From the NCBI GenBank assembly GCA_963693315.1, contig OY856187.1:116358683-116422682 (forward strand): a stretch of DNA of 64,000 nucleotides, written 5' to 3'. This stretch comes from Diogma glabrata (Eukaryota > Arthropoda > Insecta > Diptera > Cylindrotomidae). The notes below the pieces were generated by a model. It did no database searches, was not told the DNA's origin, and was given only the letters and a program-made list of their open reading frames with translations. The translations under genes were made by a program, and so were the position numbers. Positions 10,818 to 21,085 of this stretch are shown piece by piece. The number at the start of each line of letters is the position of its first letter. Position 1 is the first letter of the stretch.

Positions 10818-10922
10818 GTGTTTAGCATTTCGTACGGTAACAACAGCATGAACTTCTTCAATTAATTTTTGTTTTTCGTCATCATCAAAATTCACGTACC
10901 ATTTGGCGAGACGTGTTTTTCT
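10818..10922 (-). pseudogene. AP2S1: AP-2 complex subunit sigma (sigma-adaptin) exon fragment
   Basis: A 35-codon open stretch reads [20 protein letters not shown] and on through [14 protein letters not shown]. It matches the highly conserved AP-2 sigma chain from Lys13 to His46 almost residue for residue, and does not match AP-1 sigma. AP-2 sigma is a small subunit of the clathrin adaptor that binds dileucine cargo signals at the plasma membrane. A stop (tca read inversely at 10923-10925) lies just before the Arg; downstream the similarity ends after His and no GT donor follows. The normal N-terminus (MIRFILIQNRAG) is not recognisable even when the DNA beyond the retrotransposon insertion (15314 onwards) is read on. 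I see a stranded or captured fragment, not a working gene. Confidence 0.8.
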
Positions 10923-10934
10923 TCACACAGTTAT

Positions 10935-10946
10935 AAATTCATTTAT
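10935..10946. repeat. Target-site duplication, left copy
   Basis: AAATTCATTTAT, repeated exactly at 15302-15313 across the non-LTR element. Confidence 0.9.
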
Positions 10947-11045
10947 TTTTTTTTTTTTTTTTTTTTTTTATTGGAGGGCCTTGAGACTTACAGTTCAAGT
11001 AGCACTGCGACCTGAAGGTCTATTGTGCTTACCCTGATTTTGTTA

Positions 11046-14000
11046 TTAGTCAGTCGTCGTCTGTGCCGTTACTGCTTGTATTCTGTCATCCAAGTTGAGA
11101 CTTTTAATAAAATTAATTAGCTCAATTGGAGTGACGTTTTGTGGTAATGGAAGTGTTAGTCTTCTATGACCAAGTTGGTTGTATCTGTGCCCAGAGAGTT
11201 CAGGACAGCTGCAGATGACGTGTTCCATCGTTTCCGCATCCGAGTAGCAGAATCTGCACCTGTCGGAAATAACAAGGCCTATTTTGTTAAGATGGTGGTT
11301 TAAAGGACCATGTCCAGTAACGCACCACGTTAGAATTCTTAGAGACTCTCTGTTTAAGTCGATTGTTTTTAAGGGTGAAACAGGGAGGTTACCTAGAAAC
11401 TTCTTGGAGTGTACTAGTCCCTCTCTGCTTTTCCATAATTTAGCATTTTGTTCTTGTTCCATTGTTTGGATTGTGCTTTTGAGCGAACTCTTGGCCATTC
11501 CAAAGCATGGTTCCGGCCCAACAAATTTTTTATTGGCACCTTGCTTTGCTAAAGCGTCAGCGATAGCATTTCCTTGTATTCCTGTGTGGCTAGGTGCCCA
11601 CACAAGTGTTACTGTGTTATTGCACGAGATTTTTAATAGATTTTGGTAGCATTCCCATACCAGTTTTGAATCAAAGCGCGTAGATTTTAGTGCCAAGAGT
11701 GCTGCTTGGCTGTCAGAGATAATATATATTTCAATATTTTGGTATTTTCTTTCAGCGCATAGCAAAGCGCAACTGCTAATGGCAAAAATTTCGGCTTGAA
11801 ATATGGTTGTTGTGGTGCCTAAAGCAACCGTTTGTTTTGTTCTTGGACCAAACACTCCTGCTCCCGTGCCCATGTTGGTTCGAGAACCATCTGTGTACCA
11901 GATGCTGGCGTTATGTGGCAGTGACCGTATGTAGTTTTTAATAAGATCTCTGGCCAATATCTTGACATCAAAGTGCCTATCTAAATCTATTGTTTTTGGC
12001 ATACAATCCGAAATATGGTATGTATGCAGTTCAGCTCGTAATTCAGAAAGGATTTTAAGGTGTCCAGTTAGATTACCCGGCTTAAACCCTTCTGTGAGTT
12101 GCAGTCTATGAACGCTCAACACCGCTACAGATTTAACATGTAGGTGCAATGGAGAAAGCTTTAAAAGAATCTCCATTGCTGACGTTGGCGTGGTTTTGAA
12201 AGCACCTGTGGCACTAAGACACACAAGCCTTTGTATTTTTGTAAACATATTTTGAGCAGTTATTTGGCGCGTTTTAGGCCACCAAACTAAAGCTGCATAT
12301 GTTAGAATTGGTTTTATAATACTTTGGTGCAACCAAAGTATCATTTTTGGGCTAAGACCCCATGTTTTCCCAAACAGGTTTCTGCATGTGAAGAAAACTT
12401 TGTTTGCCTTATCAGAGATATATTTCAGGTGTGGGTTCCAAGTTAGTTTGCTATCCAGGATCACACCTAAATATCTAACCTCTTTTGATGTTTGTATTGG
12501 ACCGACGTTTAGAACAGGAGAAACGAAATTGAAGTTTCTCCTGTTTGTGAAAACGACAATGCTTGTTTTTTGTGGGTTGATCGACAGTCCTAATCTGTTG
12601 CACCATTTTGATACAATATTAAGAGCTGTCTGGGTTCGACCAGCGACAATGGAGTCATGTTTCCCTCTAACCATGACTGCCAAGCCGTCGGCATAGCCTA
12701 CAGTGTTGAAGCCGGAATCATTTAGCTTAGTGAGGAGATCATCAGCCACCATTAGCCAAAGCAGCGGAGAGAGCACGCCCCCTTGCGGGCAGCCTCTAGA
12801 TGCAGTAACAGTCACTGAATAATCACCTAGTGTAGCCGTTATCTTCCGACTCTGTAGCATCTTGATAATCCACGCAATGATAAGCGGGTTTATATTTTTC
12901 TTTGTGGCCATTTCAACGATAGCATTGAAGTGGACATTGTCAAAGGCTCCTTGTATGTCCATAAATGTACAAACAAGTGCCTCCTTATAGTTTAGGGTGC
13001 TCTCAATTTCTTTCACCATTTTGTGCAACGCCGTTTCAGTAGATTTCCCAGTCTGATAGGCGTGCTGGCTAGAGTTGAGAGGGTTTTGTTTCAGACATAC
13101 ATGACGGATGTGATAATCCAACATCTTTTCCATTGTTTTTAATAGAAAAGATGTAAGGCTTATGGGTCTGTATGATTTGGCTTCATTTGGTTTTTTTCCT
13201 GGCTTAGGTATAAAAACAACTCTGGTTTCTCGCCATATCTGAGGAATGTAAGCAAGGCGAAAGCTTGCTTTGAACAAACGCATGAGGTATGGAAGAATGA
13301 TTGTTAGACCCTTTTGCAGAAATACCGGAAAAATTCCATCACCTCCTGGAGATTTATACGGACCGAAGGATTCTATAGCCCATCTCGCTTTGTTGGGGGT
13401 GAAAATTGTGTTGGTTAAATGATCTGCATTACTTTTAGTTGCAGGATCTAGAAGACGTACGTCTTCGTTAGCATTATCTTCCGTGCTCCATTTTATTGAG
13501 CCCGGAAAGTGGGTTTGAAGTAAAGTATCTAGTGTCTCAATACAGCTGGTGGTATACGTACCACTTGGTTTGCAGATTGAGCCTAGAGGGTTTGTGTGAT
13601 CAGACGACATCAATTTTTGGAGTCGAGCTGCAGCAGGCAGATTATCTATCGTATTGCAGAGCTCTTTCCAGCTATTTCTTTTTGATTGTCTGAGTTCTTT
13701 ATTATAATTGGTTAGAGCTACTCGGTACTCTGTCCAATTATTTGTTGTTTTTGCTCTGTTAAAGAGCTTGCGAACTTTATTCCTTTTCCTCTCCAAGTTA
13801 CCATTCCACCAAGGTACATCTCTGCATCTTTTGGATTGAGTTATTGGAGTATTAAGGTTGTATGCTTCAGTGATAATTTCTTGTAAATTATTTGCTGCAG
13901 AGTCAAGCTCAAATGTAGAGTTGATACTGCTGCAACTATTTACATTATCATGAAGATATGTTGTGTAAAGTTCCCAGTTGGTTTTTCTTGGGTTTCTGAA

Positions 14001-15038
14001 GTACTGGATGCTCTTCGGGTAGTGTTCTATGTTGAAACATATATAAGCATGATCAGACATAGAAGCTTCCTTCGAAACATGCCAGTTCTTAATATGGTTA
14101 GTAGCGTTTATGTTAGTTAAAGTAAGGTCAAGGACCTCGCCTCTGATTGCGTTTCTAAAGGTAGGCTCACTACCTTTGTTTGCAATAAACATATTGTTTG
14201 TATACAAAAATTGAAGCAGACGCTCGCCTTTTGTGTTAATGTTGCTACTTCCCCACACGGTGTGATGAGCGTTAGCATCACACGCTATTATGAGGTTATA
14301 GTGGTTATTGTTGCAATACTTGATGAGTTTCTCTACCACTTCTGCTGGTGTCTCGTCCTCATCCCCCGGGAAGTATGCAGAAGCTAAAATGAATTTACGA
14401 AATCCACCTTGAGGAAGATGAATTTCTATCTGGACCGTTGTAAGATCTCTACAGATAAATTCATTCAACGGAAATATTTTCAGATGTTTGTTGAAGAGAA
14501 TCGCGGTTCGCGGTCTTTCCACATCTGAGAAATAGATCAGTTTTGTATTTTTGTTTGACGATAGACCTTTTATTCTTTTGCTGTCTGCCCACGGCTCCTG
14601 TATAAATGCAAGATCGTGAGCATCCTGTTCAATTAACCGGTTCAAATTAACTGAAGCCATTTCTGATCTGTGCAGATTAATCTGAACGCAACTTAATTTA
14701 GGTACTAGAGATTTTTGTCTATATCGTACAGGTCTTCTGTCTGACTTAGAGTAAGCTGGTGAATCAGACATTACCATAGAGTCAGACATGGTGTGTGTAC
14801 TATCCGAATTAGGATAAGCTGATAAATCAGGCATGATCCTAGAGTCAGACATGGCATGTGTGCTGTCTGGTTTAGAATAAGCTGACAAATCAGGCATGAT
14901 CCTAGAGTAGGACATGGTGCACAGTTTTGTTGTTGGTTTATGTGATGCGTTTGGAGAAGCATCGCTCTCGTCTAAAACTTTATAGTTTTCCATACAATAT
15001 TTATGGAGAAAGTAGGGAGGTACATTGGTCAGCCACAA
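11046..15038 (-). CDS. Non-LTR polyprotein: endonuclease, RT, RNase H, zinc knuckle
   Basis: The frame is open from just after a TAG near 15098. Counting residues from codon TTG at 15038 gives 1330 aa; the first ATG is at 14993 (residue 16), and the true start is undecided. In order: a tandem 21-residue repeat (about 44-100); an APE-type endonuclease (about 115-340; QEPW with Glu148, Asp254, SDH 328-330); RT (about 605-865; PKPGKKP, RPISLTS, ASRGCPQGGVLSPLL); RNase H (1046-1168; YTDGS Asp1050, QAE Glu1083, SDSQ Asp1109, AIADAL Asp1161); and a CCHC-like knuckle (CRFC at 1261, His1273, Cys1276/1278). An RNase H domain puts it with R1/LOA/I-type elements. The RT active box reads YADG, not YADD (GGC at the fourth codon), which should kill catalysis. 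Otherwise the 4-kb frame is intact, so the copy is young. Confidence 0.92.
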   Translation of the reverse strand: MWLTNVPPYFLHKYCMENYKVLDESDASPNASHKPTTKLCTMSYSRIMPDLSAYSKPDSTHAMSDSRIMPDLSAYPNSDSTHTMSDSMVMSDSPAYSKSDRRPVRYRQKSLVPKLSCVQINLHRSEMASVNLNRLIEQDAHDLAFIQEPWADSKRIKGLSSNKNTKLIYFSDVERPRTAILFNKHLKIFPLNEFICRDLTTVQIEIHLPQGGFRKFILASAYFPGDEDETPAEVVEKLIKYCNNNHYNLIIACDANAHHTVWGSSNINTKGERLLQFLYTNNMFIANKGSEPTFRNAIRGEVLDLTLTNINATNHIKNWHVSKEASMSDHAYICFNIEHYPKSIQYFRNPRKTNWELYTTYLHDNVNSCSSINSTFELDSAANNLQEIITEAYNLNTPITQSKRCRDVPWWNGNLERKRNKVRKLFNRAKTTNNWTEYRVALTNYNKELRQSKRNSWKELCNTIDNLPAAARLQKLMSSDHTNPLGSICKPSGTYTTSCIETLDTLLQTHFPGSIKWSTEDNANEDVRLLDPATKSNADHLTNTIFTPNKARWAIESFGPYKSPGGDGIFPVFLQKGLTIILPYLMRLFKASFRLAYIPQIWRETRVVFIPKPGKKPNEAKSYRPISLTSFLLKTMEKMLDYHIRHVCLKQNPLNSSQHAYQTGKSTETALHKMVKEIESTLNYKEALVCTFMDIQGAFDNVHFNAIVEMATKKNINPLIIAWIIKMLQSRKITATLGDYSVTVTASRGCPQGGVLSPLLWLMVADDLLTKLNDSGFNTVGYADGLAVMVRGKHDSIVAGRTQTALNIVSKWCNRLGLSINPQKTSIVVFTNRRNFNFVSPVLNVGPIQTSKEVRYLGVILDSKLTWNPHLKYISDKANKVFFTCRNLFGKTWGLSPKMILWLHQSIIKPILTYAALVWWPKTRQITAQNMFTKIQRLVCLSATGAFKTTPTSAMEILLKLSPLHLHVKSVAVLSVHRLQLTEGFKPGNLTGHLKILSELRAELHTYHISDCMPKTIDLDRHFDVKILARDLIKNYIRSLPHNASIWYTDGSRTNMGTGAGVFGPRTKQTVALGTTTTIFQAEIFAISSCALLCAERKYQNIEIYIISDSQAALLALKSTRFDSKLVWECYQNLLKISCNNTVTLVWAPSHTGIQGNAIADALAKQGANKKFVGPEPCFGMAKSSLKSTIQTMEQEQNAKLWKSREGLVHSKKFLGNLPVSPLKTIDLNRESLRILTWCVTGHGPLNHHLNKIGLVISDRCRFCYSDAETMEHVICSCPELSGHRYNQLGHRRLTLPLPQNVTPIELINFIKSLNLDDRIQAVTAQTTTD
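14755..14943 (-). repeat. 63-bp tandem repeat within the non-LTR ORF
   Basis: Three in-frame units start 63 bp apart (plus-strand gct at 14755, 14818 and 14881) and encode a 21-residue repeat with DSRIMPDLSAY and a serine-rich linker near the polyprotein N-terminus. The frame is kept, so unit number can vary without breaking the ORF. Confidence 0.8.
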
Positions 15039-15301
15039 CAGAGCCCTGTGCTGTGGTAAGGCTATTGAAACTGGAGGGCGCCCGGTATCCAGAGTTCCGT
15101 ACTAATAATCAAGCACCCCCTTGACCATGCTAAGCTTTCGGCGTACGTGTCTCACCTTAGCTTTGGGTTTTGGACTTGATCTTGGCTTCGATTCTCACCG
15201 AGGACCTAACGGCATGGGTGACCCTACCGTTGTAGCTCCTAAGATCACTGAGTTTACTCAGCCCCATCACTGCGTCAAAGTGCCAAGTCCATTAGATGGG
15301 G

Positions 15302-15313
15302 AAATTCATTTAT
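15302..15313. repeat. Target-site duplication, right copy
   Basis: AAATTCATTTAT, identical to 10935-10946. Confidence 0.9.
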
Positions 15314-15380
15314 GCTTCACAATGATATAAATTTGTTATAACGTCCTGGATACGCGATATATAAACACATTCATAAAAAC

Positions 15381-15419
15381 CGGGGCGTTATGAGAGGGCA
15401 TTATGAATTCATAACGCCC
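15381..15419. repeat. Short palindrome gggcgttatga...cataacgccc
   Basis: Inverted arms of about 10 bp around gagggcattatgaatt, in otherwise AT-rich spacer (15314-15821). The open frame 15535-15720 shows no domain. Confidence 0.5.
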
Positions 15420-15821
15420 GCTATTAAGACGCTAAAAAACTAAATAAAATTATTTTTACTGTAGTTTTGTCTACAAAATGTAAATAATTCTTATTCAATT
15501 TAAGCTAGTAAAAGATTTTTACATTTGTTTAAAAATGTTTAGCAACATTTTAGTTATTAAATGTTCATATAGTTTTCCAAAACTATCAAATTATTTTAAA
15601 CGTCATACAATGTTTTTGTCATACGCTACAAAATTTAGGAGAATTTGTTTACTTAGCAACGTACAAACAACAAATATTTATTTTAAATTTCAAAATAGTT
15701 ATTTTCTTGGCATACTATGATACATTTCTGCATATTAATATAGACTAACAAATTAAATTCTTTCTTAGTTTTGAGCTTATTAAGTGAAGCATAAAATCTT
15801 GTATGCACCACTGGCGTTACT

Positions 15822-15905
15822 GGGTATTACGCCCATCAAGCGACATCTATCCCTCGGGCCAGAGGCCCTCGGGCTAGATTACGTCGCTTTCCGGGCGCAA
15901 TAACC
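15822..15905. repeat. GC-rich hairpin at the left edge of the tandem duplication
   Basis: Imperfect arms gggtattacgccc..aagcgac..ccctcggg and the inverse cccgaggg-like/gtcgctt/gggcgcaataacc surround ccagaggcc. It ends four bases before the first position shared by both 6-kb copies (15909), so it marks the breakpoint side. Confidence 0.65.
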
Positions 15906-16470
15906 TACATAACACCCTAGGTACATAAATAGCTATTTCAAAACTGATAACATAACATTTGCTTGATAAATAACTTTTATTTCTTGAATGTAAAACATAT
16001 TTCGTTTACATATTTTAATAGATGCAATTGAGGTTTTGACATTTTATTAAATTCACAACTATTAAAAACTTTTACAATATTAACACAATAATTGAAATGA
16101 AAAGCAAATTTATTTTCTTTTTAGTTTTAAAACAAAATTTTTGAAATAATTAACAATATTAAAACTACTCAAAAATAAGCTGCATGACGATTCAGTCATG
16201 ACTGAGTTTAATTTTATTTCAATTTACATAATTTACTGATTGATTTAAAAATTATATACTAATTGATTTAAATTTTCTAATTGACTCGATCCAAACAATT
16301 TGATCGTTTATATATCATATTATCATCGATCTTCTGTTTCATTTTCCATCATTTATGAAAACTTGTATTTTTAATTTACTTGAACTTATTTAAATCATCA
16401 AAAAAAATGTACAGTGGTACGAATAAACGTATACGTTTATTACAATTGAAGAAAATTAATAAAATTTTTA

Positions 16471-16713
16471 TTGATTTTGAAAACTATTATTTTTAGAGTA
16501 AAAGTTGGAAATAGTCCGTCGTTACAAGCTGATCAAGATCCAATTGGAACCAGAAAAACAATGAATACTTTTTATCAGAAAAGATCGTCTGTAGCTGCTA
16601 TAGAGATAAGAAATAAAATTATGAAGTATTTTAATTTAGAAAGTGGCTCAGTTTCTTTGCAAGAAAAATACTTTTTCTACTTCAAGCTACGAAAATGTCA
16701 TTTTAATATATAG
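16471..16713 (+). CDS. Unidentified 80-aa ORF or exon (copy A)
   Basis: Open from ATG 16471. A splice-acceptor-like ttattatttttag ends at 16497, just before agtaaaagttgg, so the coding part might begin there as an exon (VKVGNSPSLQADQDPIGTRK and on). The copy B version differs by one residue (Leu to Ser), no more than neighbouring non-coding DNA, so there is no sign of selection. No family is recognised; it may well not be a gene. Confidence 0.25.
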   Translation: MILKTIIFRVKVGNSPSLQADQDPIGTRKTMNTFYQKRSSVAAIEIRNKIMKYFNLESGSVSLQEKYFFYFKLRKCHFNI

Positions 16714-17350
16714 TAAAACCTATGTGAAAGGGAAACTTTTTCTAAGTAGTGACTGAAAATGTTTGCAGTCACTAGGACTGAAAGTAAATAAGTTTCGGTG
16801 GTCGCCTACAGGTGGTGGTTATTTAAAGGATTGAATGTTTGATTGAATATTTGACATTGAATTTGATTTACTGTTTCTGTTGTTGTTTCGGTTGCTGTGT
16901 TTATTTCTGTCAATATCGCAGTATTTTGAAGGGATTGAATATTTTGAATATTTTGATCGAATCGAATCGAAACTAATCATTATATCAATTGTGTGTAATT
17001 AATTAATTAAACTAATAATGAGTGTTTTTTTTCTATATCGGAGAAATCGGAGCGATAAAATAAAATTTGTATCAGATATATTATATCGTATAATTTTTTC
17101 CTCCGATAGTTAACTTGCAGATATAAAATATATTCTCTGAGTTCTTTCCGCCAAAAACAAATAAAAAAAATTTATTAAATAAATAAATAAATTTTATTAA
17201 AAAATTTATTTTTATTTGTTTTTAATTGAAACTTTACCTGCAATTTTTTAAATTTATCCTTTGAGTTTAAACGATGACTTCCAGTCGGTAAAAAAAATAT
17301 CTGTAATATCTGTAAAAGTTTTTAGAGAAAATATATGAACTATTTTCATT

Positions 17351-17640
17351 ATTCATATTGTCAAATTCATCTACTAAAAACTTACAAAACGACATAGCTC
17401 AATTTGACAGTGTAAAAAATAAACAAGATTGTATTTATATATAGCATTTTTACCAGTGTAAAATAATGTTATTTTTGTGTTCGCCCGTTATTATTCCATC
17501 TGTAGGCGAACACAACAATAACATTATTTTACACTGGTAAAAATGCTATATATAAATACAATCTTGATTATTTTTTACACAGTCAAATTTATATATGTCG
17601 TTTTGGAAGTTTTTAGTAGATGAATTTGTAAATATTATCA
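17351..17640. mobile_element. 290-bp near-perfect inverted repeat (copy A)
   Basis: Two ~130-bp arms, nearly perfect, meet at gttcgcccgttattattccatctgtaggcgaac. The outer ends read tcaaattcatctac and gtagatgaattt. Likely a foldback MITE; the copy B counterpart is at 23323-23612. Confidence 0.8.
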
Positions 17641-17776
17641 TTTATATTTACAAGCGTAGTAAAAATAGCGTTTTCTACGCGTGGTAAAAACGTTTTTGCG
17701 TTCCTGAACTTATTCCGAAAACCGTTCAGTGACGCAAAAAGAGACGTTTTCACCACTTGTATAAAAATCTACTATT

Positions 17777-19217
17777 GATGAAAAACGTGTTCTAGACAGA
17801 GTTGTGAAAACTTGACCATTTTTGATTTTCCAGAAACTTGGCGTATAAGTAGTATGGACAAAATAAAAAATACAACTTATTTGAAAATTTTTTAAAGTGC
17901 ATAGTTTGAGCATAGGGGGCAACATGCATGAAAAATGAAAATTCTGCCAATCCGATGTAACTTTGAAATTGAATTTCTCAAGAACGGCTATACCGATTTC
18001 ATCAAACTTTTTTTTGCTTGATAGATGATTAATTAGTCGTTTGAAAAAAAATTAATTTATTGTTTTTATAATTAATTTTGAAATAAAAATATTAAAAAAC
18101 TTTTTTAAAGATGGCGCTAGGGTCAAAGATCAAATGGAATTTAATTAATTTTTTTTCTGAAAATAGTTCTATCCTTACTCTAAAATATATCAAATTTAAA
18201 AAGAGGCTAAAATTCTTGTTCTTGAGATATTTAATTTTAAAGATTTTTAGTACGGCTGAAATTCGAATTTTTCTTCATTTTTTCAAACAACTTCCTGTAA
18301 CAAAAAATTTTAAAATCAATTAAATTTTATCTTTTTTTAATTTTTAAATATAGTTCTAACCTTCCTTTAAAATATATCAAATTTACAAAGAGGCGTTAAT
18401 TCGTGTTCTTAAGATACTTAATTTTAAAGATTTTTAGTCATTCTAAAATTCTAATTGTTCATTATTTTTTCGAACAATTTTTATCATCAAAAAGTTTTAA
18501 CCACTGAAGTTCGAGAAAATAATGAACAATTAGAATTTTAATCGGACTAAAAATCTTTAAAATTAAATATCTGAAGAACACGAATTAACGCCTCTTTGTA
18601 AATTTGATATATTTTAGAGTAAGGTTAGAACTATATTTAAAAAATAAAAAAAGTTAAAATTTAATTGATTTTAAAATTTTTTGTTAAAGGAAGTTGTTTG
18701 AAAAAATGAAGAAACGTTCGAATTTCAGCCGTACTAAAAATCTTTAAAATTAAATATCTCAAGAACAAAAATTTTAGCCTCTCTTTAAATATGATATATT
18801 TTAGAGTAAGGATAGAACTATTTTCAGAAAAAAAATTAATTTAATTCCAATTGATCTTTGACCCTAGCGCAATCTTTAAAAAAGTTTTTAATATTTTTAT
18901 TTAAAAATTAATTATAAAAACAATAAATTAATTTTTTTTCAAACGACTAATCATCTATCAAACAAAAAAATGTTTGATGAAATCGGTATAGCCGTTCTTG
19001 AGCAATTCAATTTCAAAGTTACATCGGATTGGCAGAATTTTCATTTTTCATGCATGTTGGGGTGCCCCCTGTGCTCAAACAATGCACTTTAAAAAAATTT
19101 TAAAATAAGTGTTATTTTTATTTTGTCCATACTACTTATATGCCAAGGTTTCAGGAAAATCAAAAATGGTCAAGTTCAAATTTCGACTTTTCACCTGCGG
19201 AGATCACGTTTTTCATA
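17777..19217. mobile_element. 1.44-kb foldback element (copy A)
   Basis: Begins GATGAAAAACGTG and ends cacgtttttcat. Arms of about 0.7 kb mirror each other around 18490, near accactgaagttcgag. The same element at 51241-52272 has a deleted left arm and a provable insertion site. Open frames 17710-17925 and 18111-18323 lie wholly or mostly inside and are not genes. Confidence 0.85.
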
Positions 19218-19321
19218 TATTGTTTAAAAAACAATTGTACAATATTAATTAATTATTAATCGAAACATATTTTTCTTTGATTATAAATTAATCAAAATAT
19301 TTTAAATAATCATATATAATA

Positions 19322-19490
19322 TCACGAGTCGTCAAATAATAGTCGATTATTTTTCATAATCATTATTACGAATGTCATTTGAGGTCCCGAGTGCGCGTAG
19401 CGCACGAGAAAAATTATTATCTTCAAATGGCATGAGTGGTAATGTTGAAAAACAATCGACTAATAATTTGGTGACGAGTTGTATTTAGCA
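19322..19490. mobile_element. Foldback MITE with GC-rich tip (copy A)
   Basis: Arms acgagtcgtcaaataatagtcgatt and an imperfect inverse (aatcgactaataatttggtgacgagt) surround a tip that contains gtgcgcgtagcgcac. Confidence 0.7.
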
Positions 19491-20204
19491 GACAATTTAA
19501 CGAACTGAAATAGTAACATTATTTCATACAACATAATCCTTGGTTGTCATTTTTTCTTCTAACAAAATTAAATATTATTTCATCTTCGTAGGCGCATAAA
19601 TGTTATAAATTTGTAATTTATTTTTGACAAATAAACATAAACATGCAATCATTTATGAATGAAAACGAACAATTTTTTTTATTTGCAAATTGCATTTTTA
19701 CGTAATTTTGTATTATTGAATAATTTGCAGAAAAATTTTATATTGAAACTAATAAACAAAATTATAATTAAAAAAAAATTATATCATTAAGAAAAAAAAA
19801 TTATCTCAGTATCTCTTGTTTTAAATTAATATATTAAGTAGGCCGAAAATTGTCACTAAAATTCGCTGTTCCTTCCCACCAGAGAAAAATAATCGACATA
19901 ATTCATTTTGATTTGTTATAAAATAGTAAATGAAGCGTTTTTATTGGACCTTATTGAAACTTTATTTAGTGAGTTGATGAGTTGAATTGCCATAGTAATA
20001 AACCATAAAAAAATTAAGTTTATAAATTTATAAAAAACTATTTGTTTTGACTAAAAAATAGCGTATGTTCTATCCGGTCGAAACATGACCAACAGTGACT
20101 GTAGGCATAAATGTTTTGTTTTGACTTTGCTTAATAACTGTGCTCTGTCCTACGAGCACTTGTTTTATTTTACTATAGTCAAGATAAAGTTGTTTTAGTC
20201 TGCT
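19491..20204. other. AT-rich part of the 6-kb unit, no gene seen
   Basis: Nothing recognisable apart from the Harbinger-like end that follows. The same applies to 25467-26180 in copy B. Confidence 0.4.
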
Positions 20205-20239
20205 TTAAGCAATTTTGCTTTTCTAAGGTGCGCGCGGCC
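20205..20239 (-). mobile_element. Harbinger-like right terminus (copy A)
   Basis: AAGCAATTTTGCTTTTCTA...GTGCGCGCGGCC followed by TTA is the inverse of the end at 4888-4920. The copy B equivalent is at 26181-26215. Confidence 0.5.
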
Positions 20240-20653
20240 TTAAAGTTGACTTTCTACTTTTACAAAATAAATACATTAACTATAATATAATAATCATTAT
20301 TTCTCCCAAAAATAGTTTAAAATAAATCAGTTATATTTATACTCTGCAAACTCCAGAAAACACTATTTTATCGCTTATTTTTGTAATATTTTCGATTTTG
20401 ATTTCGCAGATTGAATTTCTATAATCTGATATCTGATTCGTGTTCAGCACAATTGAAAACTTCTATAGGCACCCATTTTCATAACATTTCTTCGATTTAC
20501 ATGTGAAATATCTCATTTTACAAGTAATTTTGGCTTTTGCATGTTATGCGTTGTTAATTATTAGGCAAATAAACAATTAGTATTCTTCTTCAAAGGGCCG
20601 CATTTTTTATAAACATCATGTAGAAGCAGACGCAAAAGGTTTCATAAAAAAAT

Positions 20654-20852
20654 AGAATAAAAAGAAATGAGTCTTAAATTTTGCCCAAAAAGTTGAACTT
20701 TAACTTCCAAGGACTTTATAAAATTTTATAAAGTCCTAGGACGTTAAAGTTCAACGTTTATGGTACAAAAAGTTGAACTTTAACGTCCTAGGATTTTATA
20801 AAATTTTATAACTTTTTGAGCAAAATTTAAAACTCATTTCTTTTTATTTTAA
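20654..20852. mobile_element. 199-bp foldback MITE (copy A)
   Basis: Outer arms aaaaagaaatgagt/actcatttcttttt and inner repeats of agttgaactttaac(t/g)tcc(a/t)agga and ttataaaattttataa give a multi-level hairpin. Confidence 0.75.
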
Positions 20853-20892
20853 TAAATTTCCAGTATGAAATAAAATTTTGTATTTACCTCAA

Positions 20893-20991
20893 ACGAAAAG
20901 TGTTTTTAAAGGTACTCACTAGTAATTTCGGCCTCGGCTAGACGCCTCGACCATAAACAACTAGCTCATACTTTAAAGTTTCACTTTTCGT
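20893..20991. mobile_element. 99-bp foldback MITE (copy A)
   Basis: Arms acgaaaagtgtttttaaagg and cctttaaa-like/cacttttcgt around cggcctcggctagacgcctcg. The design is like 3997-4096. Confidence 0.65.
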
Positions 20992-21085
20992 TCTAGATAA
21001 ATAAATAACTATTATTGTCTTATATTTATCAAAATCACGACCGAAAAGTTCATGACCGAAAAGTAACTGTAATTATGTTCTTCAA

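Larger units (their letters stand above)
10947..15301 (-). mobile_element. R1/LOA-type non-LTR retrotransposon, near full length (4.36 kb)
   Basis: The element lies on the minus strand: 5'UTR from 15301, one long ORF, a short 3'UTR and a poly(A) tail seen as the T-run at 10947-10969. It is flanked by a perfect 12-bp target duplication (10935-10946 and 15302-15313), so the insertion is recent. It sits in a unique context next to the AP2S1 fragment. I see no separate ORF1 in the 5' region (15080-15301). Confidence 0.92.

Noticed and set aside
11284..13693. Plus-strand frames antisense to the non-LTR polyprotein
   Set aside because: By-products of the long minus-strand coding frame, which has clear domains.
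17710..18323. Open frames in the foldback arms (also 23682-24295 and 52081-52317)
   Set aside because: They recur only because the palindrome is repeated; no domain, AT-driven composition.
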